Assembly (NCBI GenBank): GCA_913051865.1
Contig: CAJXHE010000001.1
Span: forward strand, 17,320 to 81,319
From: an uncultured Flavobacteriales bacterium
GTDB lineage: Bacteria > Bacteroidota > Bacteroidia > Flavobacteriales_D > Sanyastnellaceae
Direction: 5' to 3'
DNA: 64,000 nucleotides
In this document: one piece after another, positions 19,781 to 29,306 of the stretch
How the letters are laid out: the number at the start of each line of letters is the position of its first letter
Numbering within the stretch: the stretch's first letter is position 1
The notes under the pieces: model-generated
The model's input: the letters and a program-made list of their open reading frames with translations, nothing else
Told to the model about the DNA's origin: nothing
Database searches by the model: none
Position numbers and translations under genes: made by a program

Positions 19781-20449
19781 GTGCAACAACTCCCATCTCG
19801 GCTCATTGAAGCCGCCGTCGATCAGATTTCTACTCTACCTGGTATAGGTCGTAGAACGGCATTACGACTGGCCTTGAGCCTGCTAAGCCGGGACAGTGAA
19901 AGGGTGCAGTCTTTGGCGGATGCCATCGTCGCAATGAGTGAAGGAGTGAAGCCGTGTGACGTTTGTCATAACTTAACGGAACAGGTGAGGTGTTCGATTT
20001 GCACTGCGCCCACCAGAAATAAGAATCTGATTTGTGTTGTTGAAGACATTAGAGATTTGCTTGCAATAGAAAATGTAGGCACCTTCCGAGGTGTGTACCA
20101 TGTATTGGGTGGAATCATCAGTCCTATGGATGGTGTGGGTCCATCGGACTTAACGATTGAGCCATTGATTCGTAGACTTGCCGAAACAAACACGGTTTCC
20201 GGGGTCGATGTTTCAGAGGATTCTAATTCAGAAGGTTCACTCTCGGAAAGTGCCACAGAAATTATTTTTGCTTTGCCAGCAACAATGGAGGGAGATACGA
20301 CATCATTCTATTTGTTTAAAAAAATGGTGTCGTTCAACATCAAGATTACGACACTCGCGCGGGGTGTAGCCGTTGGGGAGGCTTTACAGCACGCTGACGA
20401 AGCGACCCTTGCGCGTTCAATGGATAACAGGACTTTATATGAGTGCTAG
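19781..20449 (+). CDS. recR: Recombination mediator protein RecR
   Basis: LPGIGRRTALRLALSLL helix-hairpin-helix, CDVCHNLTEQVRCSIC zinc finger, TOPRIM VVEDIRDLLAIE; GTG start. Confidence 0.96.
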   Translation: MQQLPSRLIEAAVDQISTLPGIGRRTALRLALSLLSRDSERVQSLADAIVAMSEGVKPCDVCHNLTEQVRCSICTAPTRNKNLICVVEDIRDLLAIENVGTFRGVYHVLGGIISPMDGVGPSDLTIEPLIRRLAETNTVSGVDVSEDSNSEGSLSESATEIIFALPATMEGDTTSFYLFKKMVSFNIKITTLARGVAVGEALQHADEATLARSMDNRTLYEC

Positions 20450-20452
20450 AAG

Positions 20453-22345
20453 ATGAAGTTATCGGTCATTATAGTCAGTTATAACGTTGAGCATTTCCTT
20501 GCGCAATGCCTTATTTCTGTGGAGAGAGCGATTGCAAATTTTTCAGGCCAAACACCTTCGAACCGTTCTCAAATTGATGTTTTTGTAGTCGACAACATTT
20601 CGGTGGACGGAACATGTGAAATGGTGAAGGAGCGTTTTCCATGGGTGACTTTGATTGAGAATTCCGAAAATGTCGGGTTTTCTAAAGCAAACAATCAAGC
20701 GATTCAGATTTCAAATGCCGAGTACGTTCTCCTTTTAAATCCCGATACGGTCATTCAAGAAGATACATTTTCAAAATCTATTACTTTTGCCGATGAAAAC
20801 CCCAAGCTTGGGGGGATGGGCGTGCCTATGTTTGATGGTTCAGGGACCTACCTTCCCGAGAGCAAAAGAGGGATTCCAACCCCTTGGGCATCTCTTTGTC
20901 GGATTTCAGGTTTGTTCCGTTTGGCACCGAAAAGCAAGCATCTGAATAACTATTATGCAGGACATTTAAGTGCAGAAGAGAATCAGAGAATTGACGTACT
21001 AAGTGGCGCGTTTATGTGGATGCGTAAATCGGCTCTGGATGAAGTAGGTGTCTTAGATGAAGACTTCTTCATGTACGGAGAAGATATCGATCTCAGCTGG
21101 AGAATCGTGAAAGGAGGGTGGGAGAATCACTATTTTACAGGCACAAGAATTATTCATTATAAGGGGGAGAGTACAAAGAAGGGCTCTCTAAATTATGTGT
21201 CGATTTTTTACAAAGCGATGTTGATTTTTGCGGCCAAACATTTTGAAGGTTCTCAAGCAAGATCATTTAATTTTTTAATTCGTATTGCGATTTATTTCAG
21301 GGCATTTATTTCTGTTTTACGCAGAATCGTCACGCGAATGAAATGGCCACTTTTAGAAGGTGTATTTCTTCAAATAGGGCTTTTTTTACTCCTCAAGTTT
21401 TACGCAAATTATTCGGGAATACAATATGACGCCTATGCAACAAATGTTGCGATGTTGATCTATTCTTCGGTATGGGTGTTTTTTCTTTGGGTTTGCGGAG
21501 GATATGACAAACCATGGATTCCAAGAAGGGTGTTGAAGGGCATCGCTGCCGGTTCAATTGTTCTCGTCGCTGGTTACGGATTGCTTCCAGAAGATTATCG
21601 TTTCTCGCGTGCCATTTTACTTTTGGGTTCGATTTGGTTTTTGGCAGTCGTGATTTTCGGTCGTTTCACTTTTGGCGTTTGGCGTTTGGGCGCGAAGCCC
21701 AAATCAAGACTTATTGTAGCGGGGAAGGAGGAGTCGCGTTCCATCAAGCAGCTTTTGGCGTCAATTGAACTTAGAGAAGGTATTTCAGAGGCGACACATG
21801 TAATCACTTCTCATGATCTGAGTACAATTGTAGATGTGGTCAGAGTACATTCAATTGGAGAAATCGTGTTTAGTGGAAGAGATGTCAGGTCTAAGGACAT
21901 TATTACGGTACTCGCTACCCTTGTAGACAAGGCAGTCGTGTGCCGAATTGCTTGGACTGATGACGGTTATGTGATGGGGTCAGGTGGGCCAGGCCCAGAC
22001 CCAGTGACCGAGTTAGATAGAGCAATATATGGACCGTCAGCCCGCCGTTCAAAACGTATTTTCGACCTATTCTCTTCCCTCACCCTGTTGCTTGTTTTTC
22101 CATTGCTTTTTATTTTCAGGCGGTCTGAATGGATTGCTTATTCATTCAAGGTATTCCTCGGTAAAGCCACATGGGTAGGCCTTAAGGGTGTTCACAAACC
22201 GTCGCGTCCTAACATTATTAATGCAGTTGAAAACGAAGACGTTAGAGTCAGAGAACGTCTCAACCTTGCGTATGCAAGAAAATACAATTGGTTTGAAGAC
22301 CTCAAGCTTGTCCTGAACGCATTACTTTTACAATCCGTAAACTGA
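20453..22345 (+). CDS. Composite protein: GT2 glycosyltransferase, 4-TM region, Rossmann-like segment, truncated bacterial sugar-transferase (PGT)-like C-terminus
   Basis: N-term LSVIIVSYNVEHFLAQCLISV...LLLNPDTVIQED...MYGEDIDLSWRI; mid TM block; C-term RRSKRIFDLFSSLTLLLVFPLLFIF...YARKYNWFEDLKLVLNALL. Confidence 0.82.
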   Translation: MKLSVIIVSYNVEHFLAQCLISVERAIANFSGQTPSNRSQIDVFVVDNISVDGTCEMVKERFPWVTLIENSENVGFSKANNQAIQISNAEYVLLLNPDTVIQEDTFSKSITFADENPKLGGMGVPMFDGSGTYLPESKRGIPTPWASLCRISGLFRLAPKSKHLNNYYAGHLSAEENQRIDVLSGAFMWMRKSALDEVGVLDEDFFMYGEDIDLSWRIVKGGWENHYFTGTRIIHYKGESTKKGSLNYVSIFYKAMLIFAAKHFEGSQARSFNFLIRIAIYFRAFISVLRRIVTRMKWPLLEGVFLQIGLFLLLKFYANYSGIQYDAYATNVAMLIYSSVWVFFLWVCGGYDKPWIPRRVLKGIAAGSIVLVAGYGLLPEDYRFSRAILLLGSIWFLAVVIFGRFTFGVWRLGAKPKSRLIVAGKEESRSIKQLLASIELREGISEATHVITSHDLSTIVDVVRVHSIGEIVFSGRDVRSKDIITVLATLVDKAVVCRIAWTDDGYVMGSGGPGPDPVTELDRAIYGPSARRSKRIFDLFSSLTLLLVFPLLFIFRRSEWIAYSFKVFLGKATWVGLKGVHKPSRPNIINAVENEDVRVRERLNLAYARKYNWFEDLKLVLNALLLQSVN

Positions 22346-22349
22346 TTAC

Positions 22350-23714
22350 ATGGCAATTATTGAAATCCTACTCCCTAAAATGGGTGAAAGTGTGGCTGAA
22401 GCAACGATCATTAACCTTTTGGTCGATGCGGGAGCTAGCGTTGAGGCAGACGAAGCTGTCGTTGAAATTGCGACAGATAAGGTGGATAGCGAAATTCCAG
22501 CTCCTGAAGATGGCGTGCTGTTGGAGTGGCTTGTCTCAAAAGACGATGTCGTTCAGGTGGGCGATCCCATTGCACGTTTCGAAATAGGAGGGGATGAAGT
22601 TGTTGTGCCTGTAGCTCCAGTTGCAGAAACCATAGACGATGGTGATTCTGTGCCAGCTGATGTTTCTAAATCAGCGGCAGTTGAACCTTCGGTTTCTGTA
22701 CATCAAGCTTTAGATCCTGTTTCAGCTCCAGAAAGAACGGGTGCGTCAGGCAGATTTTACTCCCCCTTAGTCAGGAGTATTGCGAGTGCTGAAGGAGTGA
22801 GTATGGAAGAATTGGAACAGATTTCAGGAACGGGGTCTGAAGGTCGGGTCACGAAGAAAGACATGTTGTCTTATCTATCTCGCCTTAAGAGTCACAGTCC
22901 GGCATCTCATATTCCTGTAAAAGAAATGCCCTCTAAGCCGTCACCAGTGATTTCAGCATCCTCAATGGATGTGCATCCTTCTTTTGCATCCATTTCTGGT
23001 GGGTACGAAGTTGTGGAGATGGATCGAATGCGCAAGCTGATTGCCAAACACATGGTTGATTCGGTGCATACATCGCCGCACGTGACTTCTTTTGTGGAAG
23101 CAGATGTGACGAATTTGGTCTTATGGAGAAACAAGAACAAGAACAAGTTTCTCGAGAAATTCGGAGAGAAACTGACGTTCACACCTTTGCTCGCAGAAGC
23201 GATTGTCAAAGCGATTGGAGATTTCCCCGGTGTGAATGCGAGTGTGGACGGTGACAATGTGATTATGCATAAAGGCATACACTTAGGAATGGCTGCGGCG
23301 CTTCCAAGTGGAAATTTAATTGTACCCGTGATTAAGAATGCGGATTCATTCAATTTGCAGGGATTAACTAGAGCGGTGAATGACTTGGCCAAACGTGCCC
23401 GTGCTGGGCAACTTGGTCCAGATGACATTGCTGGCGGCACTTATACAATGACAAACGTAGGAACGTTTGGAAATGTGATGGGGACTCCGATTATCAATCA
23501 GCCTCAAGTGGGGATTCTCGCACTGGGAGCGATTCGTAAAAAACCAGCTGTAATAGAGACACCGGAAGGAGATATGATTGGTATTAGACATATGATGTTC
23601 CTTTCTCACAGCTATGATCACAGAGTCGTTGACGGTCAGTTGGGAGGTCGTTTTGTCCGTCGCGTCGCTGATTATCTCGAGAATTTCTCGTCAGATAGAC
23701 CGATAGAAGGATAG
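22350..23714 (+). CDS. Dihydrolipoamide acyltransferase (E2) of a 2-oxoacid dehydrogenase complex
   Basis: Lipoyl domain VEIATDKVDSEIPAPEDG, E3-binding SPLVRSIASAEGV, catalytic SYDHRVVDGQLGGRFV. Confidence 0.95.
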   Translation: MAIIEILLPKMGESVAEATIINLLVDAGASVEADEAVVEIATDKVDSEIPAPEDGVLLEWLVSKDDVVQVGDPIARFEIGGDEVVVPVAPVAETIDDGDSVPADVSKSAAVEPSVSVHQALDPVSAPERTGASGRFYSPLVRSIASAEGVSMEELEQISGTGSEGRVTKKDMLSYLSRLKSHSPASHIPVKEMPSKPSPVISASSMDVHPSFASISGGYEVVEMDRMRKLIAKHMVDSVHTSPHVTSFVEADVTNLVLWRNKNKNKFLEKFGEKLTFTPLLAEAIVKAIGDFPGVNASVDGDNVIMHKGIHLGMAAALPSGNLIVPVIKNADSFNLQGLTRAVNDLAKRARAGQLGPDDIAGGTYTMTNVGTFGNVMGTPIINQPQVGILALGAIRKKPAVIETPEGDMIGIRHMMFLSHSYDHRVVDGQLGGRFVRRVADYLENFSSDRPIEG

Positions 23715-23785
23715 CGCATATTGAATTTTATAATGCGTACACAAAGTCCACTTATTTAAATTAATTAAGTACTTAACTTGTGCGT

Positions 23786-25894
23786 ATGTTGAAACACCCG
23801 ATTCTATTTGCAATTATTTGTTTCTTTACGGTTGTATCGTCAAATAATATTCTAAGTCAGACCCATTCAAAATCTGCGCGTCATTCTCTGTCTCAGTCCG
23901 ACAGATTGGTGTTTGATCAAGCGTCTATGCTTACTGAAGAAGGAATATATCACGAAGCGGCAAGGATATGGAAGGGGCTCGTGGATGATTATCCAAACTG
24001 TGGAAATTACAGGTATCACTATGCTGTTTGTTTGTTAAATTCTGGCGCACCAGTTGAGTCAGTGAACCAAGAATTAACGACTGCCATGTCAATGTCGGGT
24101 TCTTTAATTTCGGGTTCAGGGAAATTTAATGAAGATATATGTGAAGCGCCTGTTGACGTTTTGGTGTATGCTTCTCAAGTAAAAATGTTGCTTTTAGAGT
24201 TTGATGACGCGCTTCGTTTGTTGTCTCGATTCAATGTCGAAGCAAAAAAATGGAACCCACTTCGACGTAACGCTGATCATCTTCTTTCGAATATTGACAT
24301 GGCCCAGAACCTTATTGCGAGTCCGATTGATGTCCAAGTGAGAAATATGGGGCCGCTAATAAACACGGAATTTGACGACACCCATCCAGTGATTAGGGCC
24401 GATGAAAAGCAACTGTTTTATTCTTCTCAAAGGGCCAGATCAAATGGGTCAAATCACGGATCTTTCGACCCGAACACGAAAGATCATTATGCTGACATTT
24501 ACGTGTCTGAACGTGACTCCGCTTGGGGAGAAGCTGAATGGGTAAATATTGGCCTTAAAAAGCACAAGTTTGCCTTGGCAATTTCTCCTTTCGGTGAGGA
24601 TCTTTCGATTGCACATTTGGATGGTTGGGATGAATTGGTTTTCCATTCAAATAAAAGAAAAGGAAAATGGCAAAAAGCTGTTGCCTCGAGTGTGATTCCC
24701 GATGCGCCGTCTGAAGGTGTTATTGTGTTTTCGCCAAACAATTCAATCGCGATCATGAGTATTGCTGACAGAAAGGGGAGAACCGGATTTGATCTGTACC
24801 AGTATACCAAGCTCTCAGACGGCAGTTGGTCAAACCCTGAGCTCATTCAAGGTCCCATCAATTCTGATAGAAATGAGATGTCTCCGTTTATCTCAGCTGA
24901 CGGTACTTTGTTTTTTGCCTCAAATCGTCAAACGAGTATGGGGGGCTATGATTGCTATCGTTCTGTGTTTGAAAATGGAAAGTGGAGTGATCCGGTGAAT
25001 CTCGGATTTCCTATTAATACTGTTGATGATGACAGATATTTTGCGATTTCTGCTGAGGGAACACGCGCTTATATTGCCTCTAGAAGAAACCGTCCCTTAA
25101 ATGATTATGACATTTTCGAAATCACGTTTACTGAAGCGTCACAAATTGTCAATGGCAATATTATGCTGTTAAATGCGCCGCTTGAGGTGGATTTTGATCG
25201 CATTACGCTGACATCTTTACAGTCTGGAAATACGGATGATGTCATGGTTTCAGAAGACAACGAACAATTTCTTCGCGCGGTGATATACGGAGGTCAATCC
25301 TACATCATTGATTACTTTAAAGACGGTGCTGTAATGATAACCGACACGCTAGAAATTGCGACAGATGCAGGATACCATGTCTATACTGACCCCATCGATT
25401 CATTTGAAGCGGGGATTTCTGGTGATGGTTCATTGCGCGTGGAGAAATATGTTGAACCAGAACCCGAGTTGATTGATGCTTCAATGTCATTGGAAGATTC
25501 GCTTGAACTTTTAAGTTTGTTTGGTCCGTCGCCGGAAGCGGAAAGTTGGATTTCTGTTTTTAAACTTAATTCACTCCAAATTCACACGCCCGGTATTGAC
25601 ATTACTTCAATGGCAAATGAGGTTTTAAGAAGAATCAATGAAGAAAGACATCCAGAACTGCTTGTCTCTTCGAGTGCATTTAGAGATGAAACAACATCCT
25701 TTGAAGATGCGAATGCCTTTTCGGGAAAGCGCTCAGCAAATGTTTTTATCAGACTGAAAAAGATTTTGCTAAATATGGGATACACAAATAAGGTGGATTA
25801 CACGTTCTTGCCTTTTGAAATAAAGGTTGTGACTGACCCAGACGACGACACACCTGATTACGTGAAAATAACAATAACTTCAAGCCTTCAATAA
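23786..25894 (+). CDS. Secreted TPR/PD40 (WD40-like beta-propeller) protein
   Basis: Signal peptide; repeated blocks DEKQLFYSSQR, SADGTLFFASNRQTSMGGYDCYRSVFENGKWSDPVNLGFPINT. Confidence 0.75.
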   Translation: MLKHPILFAIICFFTVVSSNNILSQTHSKSARHSLSQSDRLVFDQASMLTEEGIYHEAARIWKGLVDDYPNCGNYRYHYAVCLLNSGAPVESVNQELTTAMSMSGSLISGSGKFNEDICEAPVDVLVYASQVKMLLLEFDDALRLLSRFNVEAKKWNPLRRNADHLLSNIDMAQNLIASPIDVQVRNMGPLINTEFDDTHPVIRADEKQLFYSSQRARSNGSNHGSFDPNTKDHYADIYVSERDSAWGEAEWVNIGLKKHKFALAISPFGEDLSIAHLDGWDELVFHSNKRKGKWQKAVASSVIPDAPSEGVIVFSPNNSIAIMSIADRKGRTGFDLYQYTKLSDGSWSNPELIQGPINSDRNEMSPFISADGTLFFASNRQTSMGGYDCYRSVFENGKWSDPVNLGFPINTVDDDRYFAISAEGTRAYIASRRNRPLNDYDIFEITFTEASQIVNGNIMLLNAPLEVDFDRITLTSLQSGNTDDVMVSEDNEQFLRAVIYGGQSYIIDYFKDGAVMITDTLEIATDAGYHVYTDPIDSFEAGISGDGSLRVEKYVEPEPELIDASMSLEDSLELLSLFGPSPEAESWISVFKLNSLQIHTPGIDITSMANEVLRRINEERHPELLVSSSAFRDETTSFEDANAFSGKRSANVFIRLKKILLNMGYTNKVDYTFLPFEIKVVTDPDDDTPDYVKITITSSLQ

Positions 25895-25914
25895 GAGGTT
25901 TTACGACAATTAAC

Positions 25915-26763
25915 ATGGGAATAGAAGAAGGGTTAAAAAGGCTAAATCTCAAGCGTCCGCTCGTTGTTTTTGATTTAGAAACCACCGGAGTTCAGGTAGG
26001 GAGTGACAGAATAGTGGAGATTGCGATGATTAAAGTTTCTCCAGATGGGTCCATCGTCAGGAAGCCAGAGAAAGCAGGTGCAGAACATCGGATTCTCGTT
26101 AATCCAGAAATGCCTATCCCCCTAGAATCTTCTTTGGTACACGGCGTCTATGATGATGACGTAAAAAACAAACATACATTTGGCGCGATCGCACCTGGTT
26201 TGGTCAAGTTTCTTCAGGATTGTGACCTTGGTGGGTTTAATTCAAATAGATTCGATGTCCCCATGCTTGTGGAAGAATTTTTGAGAGTGGGTGTTGATTT
26301 TGGTTTAGAGGATCGGAATCTTATTGATGTCCAAAACATCTTTCACAAAATGGAGCAACGTACGCTTAAAGCGGCATATAAGTTTTATTGCGGAAAAGAC
26401 CTAGAGGGCGCGCATGAAGCTTACCCCGATACCGCGGCGACTCTTGAAGTCCTTGTCGCTCAACTCGACATGTATGCTGACAAGTCAATCATTGATACCC
26501 GAGGGGATACAGTAGGTCCTGTTCCGGCAGATATGGATTTGCTCCACGAATTCTGTCAACGTACGAAAAATGTTGATCTCGCGGGGCGTTTGATTTATAA
26601 TGATGCAGGAGAAATCATTTTTAATTTCGGCAAGCACAAAGGAGTGTCCGCAATTGAACTTCTCAAGAGAGACCCAGGATATTTTGGTTGGATGATGAAA
26701 GGAGATTTTCCGCGTTATACAAAGAGAGTGCTACAGCAAATAAAGGACGGGGAACTTAAATAG
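25915..26763 (+). CDS. DEDDh 3'-5' exonuclease (DNA polymerase III epsilon-like)
   Basis: LVVFDLETTGVQVGSDRIVEIAMIKV, GGFNSNRFDVPML, HEAYPDTAATLEVL. Confidence 0.9.
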   Translation: MGIEEGLKRLNLKRPLVVFDLETTGVQVGSDRIVEIAMIKVSPDGSIVRKPEKAGAEHRILVNPEMPIPLESSLVHGVYDDDVKNKHTFGAIAPGLVKFLQDCDLGGFNSNRFDVPMLVEEFLRVGVDFGLEDRNLIDVQNIFHKMEQRTLKAAYKFYCGKDLEGAHEAYPDTAATLEVLVAQLDMYADKSIIDTRGDTVGPVPADMDLLHEFCQRTKNVDLAGRLIYNDAGEIIFNFGKHKGVSAIELLKRDPGYFGWMMKGDFPRYTKRVLQQIKDGELK

Positions 26764-26769
26764 CTGTAA

Positions 26770-27876
26770 GTGAAAGTAGCCGTACTCGTATCCAACGACC
26801 TTTCTTTTGACCAAAGAGTAAGAAAAACCTGTAAAGTGTTAGTCGATGCAGGTCACGAACCCATCCTTGTGGGGCGTCTTCTTTCAGACTCAACGCCATA
26901 TGAAGGTCCAGGCTCTGCAATAAGATTTTCTTTGAAACATTCATCAGGGATGTTTTTTTATGCTGAATTACAATGGACGCTATGGAAGTGGTTAAAGACA
27001 GCTGAAATTGATGCGATATGGGCGAACGATCTTGACACGCTCCTTCCAGCTGTGATTGTCTCAAGAAGACGCAAGCTTCGAATTGTATATGATTCCCACG
27101 AATATTTTACGGAAGCAGCGGGATTGACTGGACGTCCATTGCGACGTTGGGTTTGGCTTACAATTGAAAAATATTGTATTCCCAAATTAAAGAAAATGCT
27201 TACGGTGAATGAATCCATTGCGAAGCATTATAGATCGCGTTATGAGATCCAGGTTGATGTGCTTAGGAATATGCCAGTATTGTCAGAGGTTCCAAACATT
27301 TCTCACCGGAAAGCGTTTGAAGAATTTAAGATCCCTACAGACCTTCCGATTTTGCTTTTACAAGGTGCTTTCATGGACCGTGATCGGGGAACAAGTGATG
27401 CCGTAGACGCTTTAGAACTTATGACCGATGTGCGACTCGTATTGGTGGGAGCAGGGATTGAATTCGAAGAATCCATCAAAAGGATGAATGATCCAAGATG
27501 GGAGGGACGACTGTACTGCATACCTCGACTCCCATATGAAAAACTCAGGGTACTAACAGCTTCTGCCGACGTTGGGCTTTCCCTAGACAAAGGAATGCAT
27601 GCAAATTATCTCTTGAGCTTGCCAAACAAACTGTTCGATTTCATTCATGTAGGTCTTCCTGTCGTAGCAAGCCCTATGGTTGAAGTGAGGCGGGTGGTTG
27701 AAGAAAATGGGGTAGGAGAAGTGATCGCGAAGGTCACGACAGATGAGATTGCCAGTGCTGTATCAAAAGTTCTTTCAAGTCCTCGAGAAATGTGGTTTGA
27801 AAAATGTATGGCTGCAAGAAAGAATCTTCACTGGGGCACAGATTCCTTTTTAATTCTGGAACATCTGGAAGGTTAA
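26770..27876 (+). CDS. Glycosyltransferase (GT-B/GT4-like)
   Basis: VAVLVSNDLSFDQRVRKTCKVLVDAGHEPILVGR, WANDLDTLLPA, YDSHEYFTEA; non-ATG start likely. Confidence 0.82.
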   Translation: MKVAVLVSNDLSFDQRVRKTCKVLVDAGHEPILVGRLLSDSTPYEGPGSAIRFSLKHSSGMFFYAELQWTLWKWLKTAEIDAIWANDLDTLLPAVIVSRRRKLRIVYDSHEYFTEAAGLTGRPLRRWVWLTIEKYCIPKLKKMLTVNESIAKHYRSRYEIQVDVLRNMPVLSEVPNISHRKAFEEFKIPTDLPILLLQGAFMDRDRGTSDAVDALELMTDVRLVLVGAGIEFEESIKRMNDPRWEGRLYCIPRLPYEKLRVLTASADVGLSLDKGMHANYLLSLPNKLFDFIHVGLPVVASPMVEVRRVVEENGVGEVIAKVTTDEIASAVSKVLSSPREMWFEKCMAARKNLHWGTDSFLILEHLEG

Positions 27877-28619
27877 GAGAGTTGTTTTTTTAACCATTTG
27901 AGACGGGTAAAAACATGATGTACGATTTGGTCTGGCATGGAGGGGAAGATGGTGCGCTTCATGGCTCTTTCTTCTCGATAAAGTGAATGCGTGAATTTCC
28001 TACTGACGCCTCCTGGAGCCACTTCAGAAATCACGGTATTAAAACACCTGCACGTTACGCCCTGTTTCCAGAGTGTGAGATTTAAATGATAATCTGCCAA
28101 GACTTTAAATCTTAAATCATAAGGCGTATTGCAAATGATGTCTCTTGAATAAATCACACCCTGATGATGTAATGTGTTTCTCCATTTTAAGGATGTATTC
28201 CAAACGGGTTGATAGAATTCAGGAACACCTGACTCTCTCGGTGGAAGCAGATGAACTCCGAAAGCCAATACTTCAGTTTCCGTGGCTTGTTCTAATGTGC
28301 GTATTAAAACATCAAAACCATCTTCAGATGGTAGATCACCTGTCCCGAAAAACAGGATCCATTTGCCTTTTGAAAGGGCAACTCCCTTGTTCATGGCGTC
28401 ATAAATCCCTTTATCTGCTTCAATTTGGAAGCAATCCATCGAAGCCTTGTTTTCTCTTATCCAATTGGGGCTGTCATCAGATGAGAGGCCATCAATGACG
28501 ATGAGTTCGACGCGTTTGTTACGGAATTTAGAGAAGGCATTCAGTGTCTTTTTTAACCCTTCAAGTTGATTGTAAGAGGGGATGATGATACTGAGGAGTG
28601 TTGGGGTCTCTTTTGTCAT
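27873..28619 (-). CDS. Glycosyltransferase family 2
   Basis: LLSIIIPSYNQLEGLKKTLNAFSKF, VIDGLSSDDSPNWI, GIYDAMNKGVALSKGKWILFFGTGD. Confidence 0.9.
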   Translation of the reverse strand: MTKETPTLLSIIIPSYNQLEGLKKTLNAFSKFRNKRVELIVIDGLSSDDSPNWIRENKASMDCFQIEADKGIYDAMNKGVALSKGKWILFFGTGDLPSEDGFDVLIRTLEQATETEVLAFGVHLLPPRESGVPEFYQPVWNTSLKWRNTLHHQGVIYSRDIICNTPYDLRFKVLADYHLNLTLWKQGVTCRCFNTVISEVAPGGVSRKFTHSLYREERAMKRTIFPSMPDQIVHHVFTRLKWLKKQLS

Positions 28620-29290
28620 TTAGAGGACCTTATCTCACCCTTTTCACAGATCAATATCTTACCAGGGAATTCGGTCATAGATGCATGGTCATGGGTTGCC
28701 ATGATGACACTGCATCCAGAGTCTGTAAGACCGTGCATTAAAGAAAGAATGTCTCTTGTGGTTTCAGGATCTAGGTTCCCCGTGGGTTCGTCAGCAAGAA
28801 ATAACAAAGGTGAATTTAACAGGGCCCTTGCGATAGAAACGCGTTGTTGTTCTCCTCCTGACAGTTCGTGAGGAAATTTATAGCCCTTGTGTGTCAGTCC
28901 CACGCGTTTAAGAACCTCATCTATCCTAAGCGCGATGTCTTTTTTCGATTTCCATCCCGTGGCTCTTAAGGAAAATTCGAGATTTTTACTGATTGTTCTG
29001 TCAGTTAAAAGGCCAAAATCTTGAAATACAATCCCCAATTTACGTCTCAGCGTATGTACGTTTTTTCTTGTCAATGAAGATAAATCCATGCCGCAAACGT
29101 TTCCGGTTCCGCTTGCAATATTAATGTCTCCATATAGCGCTCTAAGAAGGCTAGATTTCCCGCTCCCAGTTTTCCCAATGAGATATAGAAACTCACCTTG
29201 ACCAATCTCTAAATTGACATTGTTTAATACGACGTGTTCCTGTTGATTAAGAGATACATCTTGTAGGTTAACTAATGGCGCGTCTGACAC
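28616..29290 (-). CDS. ftsE: ABC transporter ATP-binding protein, FtsE-type
   Basis: LIGKTGSGKSSLLRALYGDI, HELSGGEQQRVSIARALLNSPLLFLADEPTGNLDPETTRDIL; similar to FtsE. Confidence 0.8.
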   Translation of the reverse strand: MSDAPLVNLQDVSLNQQEHVVLNNVNLEIGQGEFLYLIGKTGSGKSSLLRALYGDINIASGTGNVCGMDLSSLTRKNVHTLRRKLGIVFQDFGLLTDRTISKNLEFSLRATGWKSKKDIALRIDEVLKRVGLTHKGYKFPHELSGGEQQRVSIARALLNSPLLFLADEPTGNLDPETTRDILSLMHGLTDSGCSVIMATHDHASMTEFPGKILICEKGEIRSSK

Positions 29291-29306
29291 TTCGGTTGTT
29301 GTTAGG

